A DNA stretch of 64,000 nucleotides from Persea americana. Lineage: Eukaryota; Streptophyta; Magnoliopsida; Laurales; Lauraceae. Below the pieces are notes generated by a model. That model did not search any database and was not told the origin of the DNA. It saw only the letters and a program-made list of their open reading frames with translations. This document shows positions 36,001 to 47,258 of the stretch, piece by piece (the first letter of the stretch is position 1; each line of letters starts with the position of its first letter). The DNA lies in assembly GCA_029852735.1 (NCBI GenBank), contig JAQQXO010000013.1, positions 868,001 to 932,000 on the forward strand, in the 5' to 3' direction. Position numbers and translations under genes: made by a program.

Positions 36001-36226
36001 GAGCAAATTACCGATTTCCAGAATTATAACTAAATCTCCAAACTAATCAAGACACACTAAAAAGGAACCCCCAAAGGGCCCCACTAGATCAAAAGGATTC
36101 CCAAAACTATTCAAAGCTATAAAAAGCTATTCTAATCCAGATATAACCAATTCCCACTAATCTCACTTATAACTAAAACACGTCTTAATTAACACTAATC
36201 GGAAACTCTCGGGGCGGGGTCTTACA
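33087..36226 (-). repeat. Array D middle LTR
   Basis: Shared by both units; it serves as 5' LTR of the left interior and 3' LTR of the right one. It matches the left LTR at both positions where the right LTR differs. Landmarks are at the left-LTR positions plus 8110. Confidence 0.95.
33497..33601 (-). other. Acidic short reading frame, middle LTR of D
   Basis: Same frame as 25387-25491; no change seen. Confidence 0.45.
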
Positions 36227-39200
36227 TCCTCCACCCCTTAGGGCATTTGGTCCACCAAATGAAACAAAAATACTAACCTCGGGTAGTAGATGCGGATACT
36301 TCTTCTGAACTTGATCCCGTAATTCCCACGTTGCCTCTTCAGGTCCGTGATTTTCCCAGAGCACTTTCACCCATTGTATAGTCCTCGTTCTCAGTTCTTG
36401 TTCCTTCGTATCGATGATCTGAATAGGCTTCTCGACATAGGTGGCATCTTCTCTGATCTCTAATGGTTCATGACGGAGTACATGTGATGGATCGGGGACG
36501 TACTTTTTCAACATAGACACATGGAACACATTGTGTACGCCGGAAAGCTCAGGTGGTAAGGCTAATCTGTAAGCCACGTCACCAATCTTGCTCACAATAT
36601 CATAGGGTCCAATGTATCTCCTAGATAATTTGCCTTTCTGACCGAATCTCAAAGTTCCTCTAGTAGGTGACACCTTCAAGAAAACCTTATCTCCTTCCTT
36701 AAAATGTAAGTCCCTTCGATGAGAGTCTGCATAACTCTTCTGTCTACTCCGGGCTACTTTCAGACGCTCTTGGATCAACTTGACTTTGTCACTGGTTTCA
36801 CTCACCATAGTCGGTCCATGAAAACTGCGAATACCTACTTCTTCCCAACAAACTGGAGTTCTACACCTCCTACCATACAATGCCTCAAAAGGCGCCATTC
36901 CAATGCTCGAATGATAACTGTTGTTGTAGGCGAACTCGCAAAGCGGTAGGGTCTCATCCCATTGAGTCTTGAAATCTAGTACACATGCTCGAAGCATATC
37001 TTCAAGGGTCTGAATTGTTCTTTCCGACTGACCATCTGTCTGTGGGTGATACGCTGTGCTGAACTGAAGCTTTGTTCCCATCGACTCATGCAAAGTCTTC
37101 CAGAATCTCGAGACGAATCTGCTATCTCTATCTGAAGTAATGGAGACTGGCTGCCCATGACGGCTGACAATCTCGTTGACAAACAACTCTGCGAGAGGTA
37201 ACATATGCATCTTCTCTCCGGTCTTCATCGGAATAAAATGAGCTGATTTGGTGAGACGGTCCACAATGACCCATATGGAGTTGTTCCCTTTTCTAGTCCT
37301 TGGCAATCCCGAGATGAAATCCATGGTGATATGTTCCCACTTCCATTCTGGTATCTCTAATGGCTGCAATAACCCTGGAGGTCTCTGATGTTCTGCCTTC
37401 ACCAACTGACACGTCAAACATCGGGAAACGAAAGCTGCTATTTCCCTCTTCATGTTGTTCCACCAAAATCTGCCCTTCAGGTTCTGATACATCTTCGTGC
37501 TACCCGGATGCATGGAGTACTTCGTACTGTGCGCCTCTGTCATAATGTCGTTCTTCAAATCTTCAATGTTGGGCACGCATAGACGATCACGAAAGAATAA
37601 GACTCCATCTACAATCCGAAAATCAGGACGTTCTGATATATGCTCTGAAATCTTGGCCAACTCTGGATCTTGCAATTGGCTGTCCTTGATCTTCCGAATG
37701 AACGAGGGTTCAGACACTGACATGTTGGCTAACATCACTCCCTCGCTTAGGGGCTGAAAATCTACTCCCAACTCTTCAAATTGCTGAAAGAAGCACGTAA
37801 CTCTTAGGCTTGCCACACTAGCTGACTTCCTACTCAAGGCATCGGCTACTACATTTGCCTTACCCGGGTGGTACTTGATCGGAAAATCGTAATCTTTGAT
37901 ATACTCCATCCATCTTCTTTGTCTCATATTCAACTCCTTTTGTGAGAACAAATATTGTAGGCTGCGGTGATCGGAGTGGACTTCGAATTTCTCTCCGTAG
38001 AGGTAATGTCTCCACATCTTTAGTGCAAAAACGACCGCTGCTAACTCCAGGTCATGGGTTGCATAGTTCTTCTCGTGGTCCTTCAACTGACGTGACCCAT
38101 ACGCAACGACTTTCCTATCTTGCATCAACACACAACCGAGTCCAATCTTCGAAGCATCTGTAAAGATAGTGTAACCGCCGCTCCCGGATGGTAAAGTGAG
38201 GACTGGTGCTGATGTTAATCTCTTTTTCAGCTCTTGGAAGCTGGTCTCGCATTGGTCTGTCCACACATAAGGTGCATTCTTCCTAGTCAACTTTGTCAAT
38301 GAAGCTGCAATCGACGAAAATCCTTGCACAAATCTTCGATAGTAACCCGCCAATCCAAGAAAACTTCTGATTTCTGACGCGTTCTTCGGTCTTTCCCACT
38401 TCACAACTGCTTCTATCTTGGCTGGGTCCACTGATAATCCTTCTTTGGAAATGATATGACCTAAAAATGCGACTTCTTCAAGCCAAAAATCGCACTTAGT
38501 GAGCTTCGCATACAATTGGTTATCTCTTAGGAGTTGCAATGCTATTCTCAAATGCTCTTCATGCTCTTCTCTAGACTTAGAGTACACCAAAATATCATCA
38601 ATAAACACCACTGTAAATTGGTCTAAGTACTCCGCAAATATCTTGTTCATCAAAGCCATGAATACCGCTGGTGCATTCGTCAGTCCAAATGGCATCACTA
38701 GAAATTCATAGTGTCCATATCTCGTCCGGAACGCCGTCTTCGATACATCTGAATCTCTAACTCTCAGCTGATGGTAACCGGATCTTAGATCGATCTTCGA
38801 AAAATAAGCAGCACCTTGCAATTGGTCAAACAACTCATCTATCCTTGGCAATGGATACTTGTTCTTGATAGTAGCTTGGTTCAATTTCCGGTAATCAATA
38901 CACATCCTCATGGAACCGTCTTTCTTCTTGACGAATAAAACTGGAGCTCCCCAAGGTGAGACGCTCGGTCTAACAAAACCTTTATCCAACAATTCTTGCA
39001 ACTGAATCTTCAGCTCTCCTAATTCCGCTGGAGCCATTCTGTATGGTGCAATAGATATCGGAGCGGTCCCCGGTAACAACTCAATGGTGAAGTCAATCTC
39101 CCTAACAGGTGGTAAACCTGGGATTTCTTCTGGAAAAATGTCTGGGAACTCGCAAACAATTGGGATCTCCTCCACCCCTTGGGACCGTTTATCCTCCGTG

Positions 39201-41077
39201 ATAAATGCTAAATAGCATTCACATCCACTTCTCACTAGTCTATCAGCCTTCAATGCTGAGACGAATCTTGGACAAGAATTCTTCTTCTCCCCGTGGAACA
39301 AAACTCCCGCTGGGGTCTCCTCTAATTTGAACGTGAGGGTCTTATGGAAACAGTCCATCGTAGCATGGTATCCCGCTAACCAATCCATTCCTAAAATGAC
39401 ATCAAAGTCAAACATCTCCAACAAAATAAGATTCGCTGGTAACCCCACGTCTCCTATCTTAACAGCACATCTAGGATAGTATTTCCTACACACAACTTGT
39501 TTGCCTACGGGAGTGGACACCGTCAATACATACTCAAGTTCTCTAGCTGGCATATCAATCAACTTAGCAAATTTTGGAGACAAGAAGGAGTGCGTAGAGC
39601 CAGGGTCAAACAAAACTTTAGCTTCAAATCCACAAACTAGGAGTGTACCTTCCACCACGTTATCTGCTGCCTCTGCATCAGCTTGGTTAATTGCATACAC
39701 TTGTCCTCGCTGTTGAGGCCTGTTCTGAGCCTGTTGCTGCCTCCCTTGCTGTGCGTTCCTAAACTGCTGAGGGGGACGCTGATTCTGATTTTGTCCTTGA
39801 TGACGAGCTTGATGCTGTTGTGGAGGTCTATATTGTTGCTGTGGAGCCTGCTGCTGGAGTGGCCTGGGCTGGTTCTGTACGGCTAGTGCGTTCTGAGGTG
39901 GTGCCTGGCGCTGTGTTGCTTGTTGTTGCTGATTCTGCCTGTTGTTACCTTGTCCAGCTTGCCTTGGGCAGTCTTTGAGCTGGTGTGCCATGGATCCACA
40001 TCTGAAACATGCTCCCGTAATCGTACGGCATTGAGCACTCTCATGGTTTTTACCACAATGAACGCAAACTAGAGCATTCTGCACGTTCTGTTCATGCCTC
40101 TGTCGCTTGTTCTGATGGTTCCTTGGTGGGTGATTCTGTTGGTGAGCTGGTGCCTTTCCTTGGATCTTGAGGATCTTGTTGTTCAGGTTCTCGAATTTGT
40201 AGGCCCTTCTCACAGCCTCTTCAAAAGTGACAGGTGGTACAACACCCGTGGCATCCCTTTCAATGATCGGGTTGAGTCCTTCGAGGAATCGCGTTATCTT
40301 CTTCTCCACAGTGTCAATTAACTCGGGGCCATATCGAGACAACCTCTCAAACTTCGTGAGGTACTCTTGCACGGTCGCGTTACCTTGTACGAGCTGCTGG
40401 AATTCAATTGCTTTTTGCCTCTTGACATGTGTCGGTACATACTTGTCACCGAATTGCCTCTTGAAACTTGCCCAAGCGTCTGCATCTGCTATGGTCCTAT
40501 ACTCAGCCTTGATTGTCTTCCACCATATGTCCGCTAGGCCCGTGAACAACGAAGCGGTGAGTTGCACTTGTTGTCTACCGGTACATCTGAATATCTCGAA
40601 GATGTTCTCTGTCTGCTCCAACCAGTCGTCTGCAGCTAGTGGGTCCTCATGCCCAGTGAACTCCTTGGGACCCCTCTTCCTAAACTTTTCGAACAACGCA
40701 TTGGGATCATGTTCCCTATTGTTGATGACAATCTGAGTGCCTGGAGGTTGTGCTGGTGCCGGTTCAGGTCTCCTTTCTAACACTTCTAACAGTTGCCTTT
40801 GCATCGTAGCCATCTCCCTAGCATGCTCTTCATCCTTTCTGGCCATTTGGTCTTGCAATCTGGCTTGGTTCTCATTGGCTTGACGTTGCTGGTCAAGCAT
40901 GGCTTGCATCATCTGTTGGAATTGATTCTGCATGTTTGGATCTGGAGTACCGTTTCCTAGTGGCCCGGTGTGCCCACTATTGCTCGCGGTGGGATTGTCG
41001 GTTACGGGTCTTTTTCGAGGTGGCATATCACTGTAAAACAAATTGTTAGCACAAAAAATCATATAAAGGTTATACAT
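36185..41077 (-). CDS. D gag-pol polyprotein, right copy (open frame)
   Basis: The predicted protein is the same as that of 28075-32967, residue for residue, including Asp-Pro-Gly in the protease and the C-terminal extension through the polypurine tract (36227-36240) into the middle LTR. All reverse transcriptase, RNase H and integrase catalytic residues described for the left copy are present. In the sense direction this is the first unit of the array, behind the right-hand LTR, so it is the copy most likely to be transcribed. The absence of even silent differences I could detect points to a very recent duplication or to an assembly artefact. Confidence 0.93.
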   Translation of the reverse strand: MYNLYMIFCANNLFYSDMPPRKRPVTDNPTASNSGHTGPLGNGTPDPNMQNQFQQMMQAMLDQQRQANENQARLQDQMARKDEEHAREMATMQRQLLEVLERRPEPAPAQPPGTQIVINNREHDPNALFEKFRKRGPKEFTGHEDPLAADDWLEQTENIFEIFRCTGRQQVQLTASLFTGLADIWWKTIKAEYRTIADADAWASFKRQFGDKYVPTHVKRQKAIEFQQLVQGNATVQEYLTKFERLSRYGPELIDTVEKKITRFLEGLNPIIERDATGVVPPVTFEEAVRRAYKFENLNNKILKIQGKAPAHQQNHPPRNHQNKRQRHEQNVQNALVCVHCGKNHESAQCRTITGACFRCGSMAHQLKDCPRQAGQGNNRQNQQQQATQRQAPPQNALAVQNQPRPLQQQAPQQQYRPPQQHQARHQGQNQNQRPPQQFRNAQQGRQQQAQNRPQQRGQVYAINQADAEAADNVVEGTLLVCGFEAKVLFDPGSTHSFLSPKFAKLIDMPARELEYVLTVSTPVGKQVVCRKYYPRCAVKIGDVGLPANLILLEMFDFDVILGMDWLAGYHATMDCFHKTLTFKLEETPAGVLFHGEKKNSCPRFVSALKADRLVRSGCECYLAFITEDKRSQGVEEIPIVCEFPDIFPEEIPGLPPVREIDFTIELLPGTAPISIAPYRMAPAELGELKIQLQELLDKGFVRPSVSPWGAPVLFVKKKDGSMRMCIDYRKLNQATIKNKYPLPRIDELFDQLQGAAYFSKIDLRSGYHQLRVRDSDVSKTAFRTRYGHYEFLVMPFGLTNAPAVFMALMNKIFAEYLDQFTVVFIDDILVYSKSREEHEEHLRIALQLLRDNQLYAKLTKCDFWLEEVAFLGHIISKEGLSVDPAKIEAVVKWERPKNASEIRSFLGLAGYYRRFVQGFSSIAASLTKLTRKNAPYVWTDQCETSFQELKKRLTSAPVLTLPSGSGGYTIFTDASKIGLGCVLMQDRKVVAYGSRQLKDHEKNYATHDLELAAVVFALKMWRHYLYGEKFEVHSDHRSLQYLFSQKELNMRQRRWMEYIKDYDFPIKYHPGKANVVADALSRKSASVASLRVTCFFQQFEELGVDFQPLSEGVMLANMSVSEPSFIRKIKDSQLQDPELAKISEHISERPDFRIVDGVLFFRDRLCVPNIEDLKNDIMTEAHSTKYSMHPGSTKMYQNLKGRFWWNNMKREIAAFVSRCLTCQLVKAEHQRPPGLLQPLEIPEWKWEHITMDFISGLPRTRKGNNSIWVIVDRLTKSAHFIPMKTGEKMHMLPLAELFVNEIVSRHGQPVSITSDRDSRFVSRFWKTLHESMGTKLQFSTAYHPQTDGQSERTIQTLEDMLRACVLDFKTQWDETLPLCEFAYNNSYHSSIGMAPFEALYGRRCRTPVCWEEVGIRSFHGPTMVSETSDKVKLIQERLKVARSRQKSYADSHRRDLHFKEGDKVFLKVSPTRGTLRFGQKGKLSRRYIGPYDIVSKIGDVAYRLALPPELSGVHNVFHVSMLKKYVPDPSHVLRHEPLEIREDATYVEKPIQIIDTKEQELRTRTIQWVKVLWENHGPEEATWELRDQVQKKYPHLLPEVSIFVSFGGPNALRGGGCKTPPREFPISVN

Positions 41078-41196
41078 TGCTCACACGAGTCTAACTAACG
41101 AAAAGTCTAACAAGAAGTCTAACGGATCCTCGCCACGTCCTTAGGATTTCTAGTTTCTTTTAATTGCCTGAAACACGTCTCGCTCTGATACCAGCC

Positions 41197-44100
41197 TGTC
41201 ACGACCCCGGACCGGGGGCCCGGGACCGCGACGGGGGTGGTATGATGAAGAACCACCCCTAGATAATAATTATACAATCCCTTAATTTCCCACAGGTTTC
41301 CGCGGTGAGGATTCCTCATACACTCATAGAACATTTATATTGGTGCGGAAGCGTGTAGCAAATCAAACTCTTATTCCAATCACATCAAATAAGACTGCTA
41401 ATAAACAAGTATAGCATAATGTCAGAGTGAGCAATGATCTCATTAGCATTTCCCAAAATATGAAGTTAAAGTTTAAACAAAAGATCAAGTTAAATTTACA
41501 TTCCCCAAAAATAAAGGCCAACAAAGGCCGATACAACCCAAAAGTATAAAACAGTATCATTCTCAAAATTCCCAAAATGTTCGCAGCTCCGAGCTAGACC
41601 GAATGTCTACATGACATCGTCAGCTTGCCATTCCACTAAACGTTGCGGTTCACCGACCGCCTCCTCTGACTCCTCCTCAAGGGCAAAGACGGGAGCTGGA
41701 CCTGAGTACCACAAAATGGGTCAGACACGACGGTCTGGCAGGTGGGTGAATAGATAAACCAAGAAAGAAATCAAACATATCATAGTTATAACGGAAACTG
41801 TCATAAAACAGGATGCATAGTTCATTTTAAAGTAACAATGCAATACAAATCATGCGGGGTATTCAAGGTACAGGAACTGACTAGATGGCAACCACACTAA
41901 AGCCAAATCCTCTCTATCACTAGAGTGACGAGAGCACATTGCGTGCATTGGGCTCAATCACACGAAGTGACGAGAACCAATATTATAAACAGATACATAT
42001 ACATATAGCTAGGCAAGACCACGGCCGCGAACCGGGTAACGGGACAGTACGGGATCCAAGTTGCAACTGGCGGGAGCACAGGGGGAGACCCAAGTCAGTT
42101 GATCAGACTGGCAAGGATGTCCAAGCTTAGTGGTGCCGACTCTTAGGTTACATGACAAATCCAAAACATATACAAAACTATATCAATATAAAACATGCGG
42201 GCAGGCGGGGCAGGGTGCTCGAAGGCACACACATTCAAATCATTCTCAGTTCATGTTTACACGGCTGGCAGGACATATCGGGTGTACAAATCGGAATTTG
42301 AGATAAAACCATTAAGATCGGGTAATTACATATATAATTTGAGTAAAACAAAGCAATAATTTCTTATATCATTAGGGACTAAATATTGAGGCTTCCATAT
42401 TCAAGCAACATGTATAAGGACCTTGTATGTCCATATAACCCTAATATGGTACTCGAATGATAGAGGACATACTAAGTTTTCTTATGCACGTTAATGAATC
42501 TAAAAGTCCCAATACCCTTTCCGAAATGGTGTTTCTTTCTATGACAATCTCCTTATGTCATCCCCTGGGTCTTTCCAAGGTGGTAGGGCATCAGAACAAC
42601 CCATCCAAACCTTTTAATATCATAACTGAACACAATGGAAAGAACTCAGGAATTCTGGGTAAAATTCGGTCACCTGTCGGTTAGCTGGCGGTTAGCCGTC
42701 GAGGTGATCGGCGGTTAGCCGCTGGCTGACCGCGGGCTGACCGCGGTTCACCCTGCTAAAATGTAGCATTCTGTGTTTCTAACCGCGCCTCTCGGCTACC
42801 TAGCGGTCACTGGGGTTTTGGACTGGCGGTTAGCCGTAAGGTGACCGCGCGGCTGACCGCGGTTTGCCTGTCAAAATGCAGCATTCTGTGTTTCTAACCG
42901 CATCTGGGTCGGCTAGCCGCCGGTCACCTGTCGGCTAGCCGCCGAGGTGACCGCCCGCTGACCGCGCAGCTGCGGGGACTACACATCAGGTGCAGATTTC
43001 AGTCATTTCTCACCCAAACTATTTCACATTCATTCCAACCATTTTCTGATGTGGAATGGGTCCATTCCCTTCCATTTAACATTTACTCCTTTCCACCAAC
43101 TACCATTCCACCAATGCATTTATTTCACCTACCAATCCAATTTCATTCAATGCAAATTCAAATCTCATTTAAGGGGGTCATACCAACCCAAAATAAACTT
43201 TCATGAATGCATGCATATATTCTCATAAAACTAAATAAGAGAAAACCATGACAATAAATACATTTCCAAAGCATTATGAGACATAATGAATCAAATGACA
43301 TATGAATAGCAAAATCCACATTTTTGACAAAATAAGAACTTATTCAAATTGAATCCATTCATCCACTTGCCTTGGTCTCCAAGAATGCTAATCAAGCTCT
43401 AATCACTCTATCAAGCTCAAAATCTACAATCTACACAAAATCCCCAAAATACAATCATTACAAGCCCTAACAAGGCAAAACTATGAAATAGAAAGGGATA
43501 ACTTCCAATAATGGAAATGAAGCATCCTCTAGACTAGAATAATCCAAATCTAAAAGATAAGAAGAAGGGCTTACATGGAAGTTCTTCAAATACACAAGGC
43601 TTGTTCAAAGAGGGTCCTTGAATGGTGGTTTCTCTCTAAAAATAGTACCAAGAAGGAGCTCTCATGGAGGGGAAGAAGATTGTAGCATCCACTTAGTCTT
43701 TAGCAAGAGATTGGGAGAGATTGAGAGAAGAAGGAGCAAGAAGAAATGGAAGAACTCTAGGGCTGGGCTGGGATACCTTGTTCTCAAGAAATTGCAAGAA
43801 GAGGAAGAAGAAGAGGGCTTCTCCTTATATAGCTAAGGCAATGGGTCCCACAACTTAAAGGTCCAAAATGGGCTAAAACATCAATCTACGGGCTTCGGAT
43901 GGATTCGACGAAGAAGGAAGAATTGTTCGTCGAAATTTCTACTTTCCAAAAAGTATATATTTTACTAGTTTCGGAGACATCGAAAATTGTGTCCAGATTT
44001 TGTGTAAAAAGACTGTTTTACCCCTATCAATGGCAAAGTAGGGTTTAAAGGTCTCGGACGGGGACGGAGCAAATACGAAAGTTGTCGGGAATCATAAAAT

Positions 44101-44336
44101 ACATTCAACGGAGCAAATTACCGATTTCCAGAATTATAACTAAATCTCCAAACTAATCAAGACACACTAAAAAGGAACCCCCAAAGGGCCCCACTAGATC
44201 AAAAGGATTCCCAAAACTATTCAAAGCTATAAAAAGCTATTCTAATCCAGATATAACCAATTCCCACTAATCTCACTTATAACTAAAACACGTCTTAATT
44301 AACACTAATCGGAAACTCTCGGGGCGGGGTCTTACA
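41197..44336 (-). repeat. Array D right LTR (outer 5' LTR)
   Basis: 3140 bp. It differs from the other two at two positions I could find: CCCC against CCCT near 43444 and CCCC against CCCT near 44023. It ends GTCTTACA followed by the target duplication GATGA. Confidence 0.95.
41607..41711 (-). other. Acidic short reading frame, right LTR of D
   Basis: Same frame as 25387-25491, in the LTR that would drive the array. Confidence 0.45.
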
Positions 44337-44980
44337 GATGAAAGGAGGTTTAACATGCAAGAGGGAAAAAGTTGTGAAGAAGGCTGGTTCTCACAAGCTC
44401 TCTCAGCTGGGTTGAACGAGTGAAGAAGAATAAGAAGGAACTCATGTGGGGTTTTGGTTCTTAAGTTGGGTGAGGTGTGGGCCCCACCAAGCCATGTGGT
44501 TCAAGGGTTTAAAACTCCCTCTTGTAGGTCCTGGATGACATCGACGAAAGAGAGAAGAATGATCGTCGAAATATTTAGTTTCCAAAAAGTATAATTTTGG
44601 CACATTTTTGGGATTTCGAAATTCATGCACAGATTTTTAGGTGAAAAGACCGTTTTGCCCTTTTTTGCTGGAAAACATGATTTCGGGGTTCAATTACACT
44701 TGGGGAAAATTTCCAAGGTTGTTAAAAATCAAAAATATAAATCCAAAAGATCAAAAATCGATATTTTTCAAAAACCAAAAATTCGGATTCCCACACAAGC
44801 ACGCGATGTACGGGCCGCCCCGGGCCCGGCCTAACCTAACTCAACACCCTCAAAATTCCCAAAGCTATTCAAAATGCTAATCTAGCTAGAAATCTAAGTT
44901 AATCATCCTTTAACCCCACTTACTAACTAAACACGATTAAAACCATGATTAAAGTATTAAACCTGGGTTGGGGACTGACA
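44337..44980 (-). repeat. Element B full 5' LTR, part 2 (outer end)
   Basis: Continues 24976 after removal of D and one GATGA. It contains the U3 inverted repeat TCGACGA/TCGTCGA (44541-44569) and ends GGGTTGGGGACTGACA at 44980. This is B's sense 5' boundary; the five bases that follow, CTTGT, would be its target duplication, but the other end is outside the window. Confidence 0.85.
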
Positions 44981-47258
44981 CTTGTTAGGAGCCCTATTGC
45001 ACTTTTCTTCAACTTCAAATTAAGGCAAGTGCCTAATAAAGATTTATAAATTTAATACTTGTTTTCTCCTTGATTGGTATGTCAATGCATGTAGAAGCCT
45101 TTGAAGCCCTTTTCTTGTGATAATATTGTGATGCTATTTTGCTTTGTGATGAGGGGGTAATTTGGTTTATTTTATTAATTATGTGTTACTATTGCATAAT
45201 AATTACTGTAGACAAAAAAAACATGGGAGTTGGATGCAACTCAATCTCTACAGAACCTGTGCAAACTTGACTTAAAATAGAATCATGATACAGATCGTCT
45301 GTGTTCGTTCCGTGATTTTGACCATGGGACCTAGGTGGGCCACCACTTGCAGATTATGTCCCCACATCTGATAAGGGAACTAGGGGCGAAGCTGATGGTG
45401 GTAGACCCGTGGGGATTGGGTCCCATCTGGCCCCTCATCTAATGGTTTACACAGTTTGGGGTGTCAATCATCAAAGGGGTTTTATTTTGGATATTAGGCA
45501 GTGGTGGGGTCCATTGGGTGATTAGATCACAAATCTAGTCCGCGCATCCGGCCGTATAGCCTCGGGCGACCATGTGATGGGGGTTGATCATGGGCTTTTG
45601 ATCAGTGGGCCACTAACCGAAGTGCACATGCTGTTGACGATGAGCACATTACAACGTTGAGTACATTACAGAACTTCTGTGATAAGAAGAAGAGAATGGA
45701 GATGACGATGATGTCATCCCATGTCACTCCCATGTGACATTAGTACAGAATTGATAGGATGAATGGAGAGTGGAATTCGGTGGTCTGGGAGTGTATGGAA
45801 AAAATGTAGCCATCACCCATGTTACAGAATTGACTTTGAAGTTCTGTTAAATTGTGTACCTTTAGTTTCTAGAAATTAGGAAAAAGGCCCTGGTGGTGTT
45901 ATAAACTCAAATTAGACCCTTTGACTTATTTTGAAGGTGGAAAATGTTTTAGATAGGGTCCTCAGGTTTTCTAAAATTATAAACTAAGGTTGTTATTCAC
46001 AATTATTATTTACAAATTAATTTTTGAATGATATCTTTGATATGTAATGTGTTAAAATTATATTTTTGTACCTTATTATTTGGATATTTGGACCGAATAA
46101 ATACTGTCTAGGCACACGGTATCTTACTAACATGGGGTTTTAGTGCTTCGTATGATCTTGGGCAAATCCTAGTGGATTTGAGTTCAACCCATCTCTATTG
46201 GAAAACCCTTAATTAGGTCTATGCACCATTGATTTAGAAGGGATGCGTTGATCTTTTGTCTATTAGAGATTCCAGTGGTTGTTGGGTACGAGACCTTATG
46301 ATTGGCTTGTGATTATTCTTTGACCTTCGGGTTTGCATACATGAATGATTATTTGAATATGATATGAAATGTGGAACGGCCAGCACTTCATTTTGACTTA
46401 GGATTCTTGTGTCGGAGCATTATTAATTAGGTCTGTTATGAATATATGTTTATGTGTTTACATGGGCCATTTATGGACGACTGCAGATCGATATATGGTC
46501 GGTTGATCACCGATGTGACCGGATCACTTATAATCCGCTTTGAACTATGGATATGTTATCCTGATATTTTGATCGGTTTATGACCACCGACGTTATGGAC
46601 GGGCTTTCCTGATTTATTTAGGGCTGACCACCCACAACAGGGATACTTGTCACTGTGTAATTTTATATTGCTCCTTTGTGCCATCTGGTTTTATGTCATA
46701 CGTTCATTCTTGTTATTATTATTGTCATTGTTTTATTACGACCTCACTTGTCTTTATTCTTCTCGTTATCATATTAAATTTCGAATTATGATTATGTTCT
46801 TACTTTGTAATATTTGGTACATAAGTACCGAGCCCTACTTTACCGAGGAGACGGAGGATGATCAAACGTTTCAAACGTTTGAGCTAATTGATGAACCCGA
46901 GTGGGATGCCGGAGATGGCTTTGTAGCCGTCTGAACCAGCACAAGAGAGAACGTCATCTTAGAATTATTTAAATAAACTTTCTTTTAGTGTTGAGACTTC
47001 TTTCAGAAATTATTTAATTTATTTTGAAACTTTAATTATTATTGTTTTATCTAATTTTGTGTTGGGTCTCATTTATGAACATTGAATACCAATTGAATCA
47101 AGCTTCCACTGCATTTAATGAAATTTATTTTGACTCACTAAGGGTTGAAATTTTATGTAAGTCCACTTTTAGAAGCTTGCGTCTTATTAAATAAAAGAAA
47201 TTTGAATTTGATTTACTTTTTACATTTTTCCCCAACTTTTATTACGGGGGACGTGACA
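44981..47258 (+). repeat. LTR remnant E, plus orientation, probably split by B
   Basis: Recognised by landmarks, not overall similarity: AAGGCAAGT at 45022-45030, an acidic short frame at 46815-46934, and an end reading GGGGGACGTGACA at 47258, like the sense 3' ends of A, B, C and D. The distance from AAGGCAAGT to the end is about 2.2 kb, close to the 2.0-2.2 kb in the other four. No LTR start is visible to the right of B, so B probably inserted into E and the first part lies left of the window. No primer site follows 47258, so this is a 3' or solo LTR. No long ORF. Confidence 0.6.
46815..46934 (+). other. Acidic short reading frame in LTR E (39 codons from Trp)
   Basis: Reads WYISTEPYFTEETEDD and later EPEWDAGDGFVAV before a stop at 46932-46934. 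The frame is open upstream and includes in-frame ATGs (MIMFLLCNI just before Trp). It matches the B and D frames in order: aromatic start, Glu-rich core, EW, then Asp and a short hydrophobic end. Confidence 0.45.

Larger units (their letters stand above)
24977..44336 (-). mobile_element. Array D: tandem Ty3/gypsy retrotransposon with three LTRs and two interiors
   Basis: Layout is LTR (24977-28116), interior, LTR (33087-36226), interior, LTR (41197-44336), a period of exactly 8110 bp. One target duplication, GATGA (24972-24976 and 44337-44341), flanks the whole array, so it arose from one insertion followed by LTR-LTR recombination, not two insertions. The left and middle LTRs look identical; the right one differs at two positions (near 43444 and 44023). 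Both interiors encode the same uninterrupted 1630-codon polyprotein. Integrase plus a chromodomain-like tail and 3.1-kb LTRs suggest a Tekay/Del chromovirus (inference). A collapsed or duplicated assembly is the main alternative explanation. Confidence 0.93.

Noticed and set aside
33087..44336. Second independent insertion of D
   Set aside because: There is no target duplication at the middle LTR and the units share LTRs.
44978..44987. CACTTGTTAG at B's outer end matching the junction insert at 22391-22413
   Set aside because: Only ten bases agree; the junction insert is fully explained by 12685-12707.
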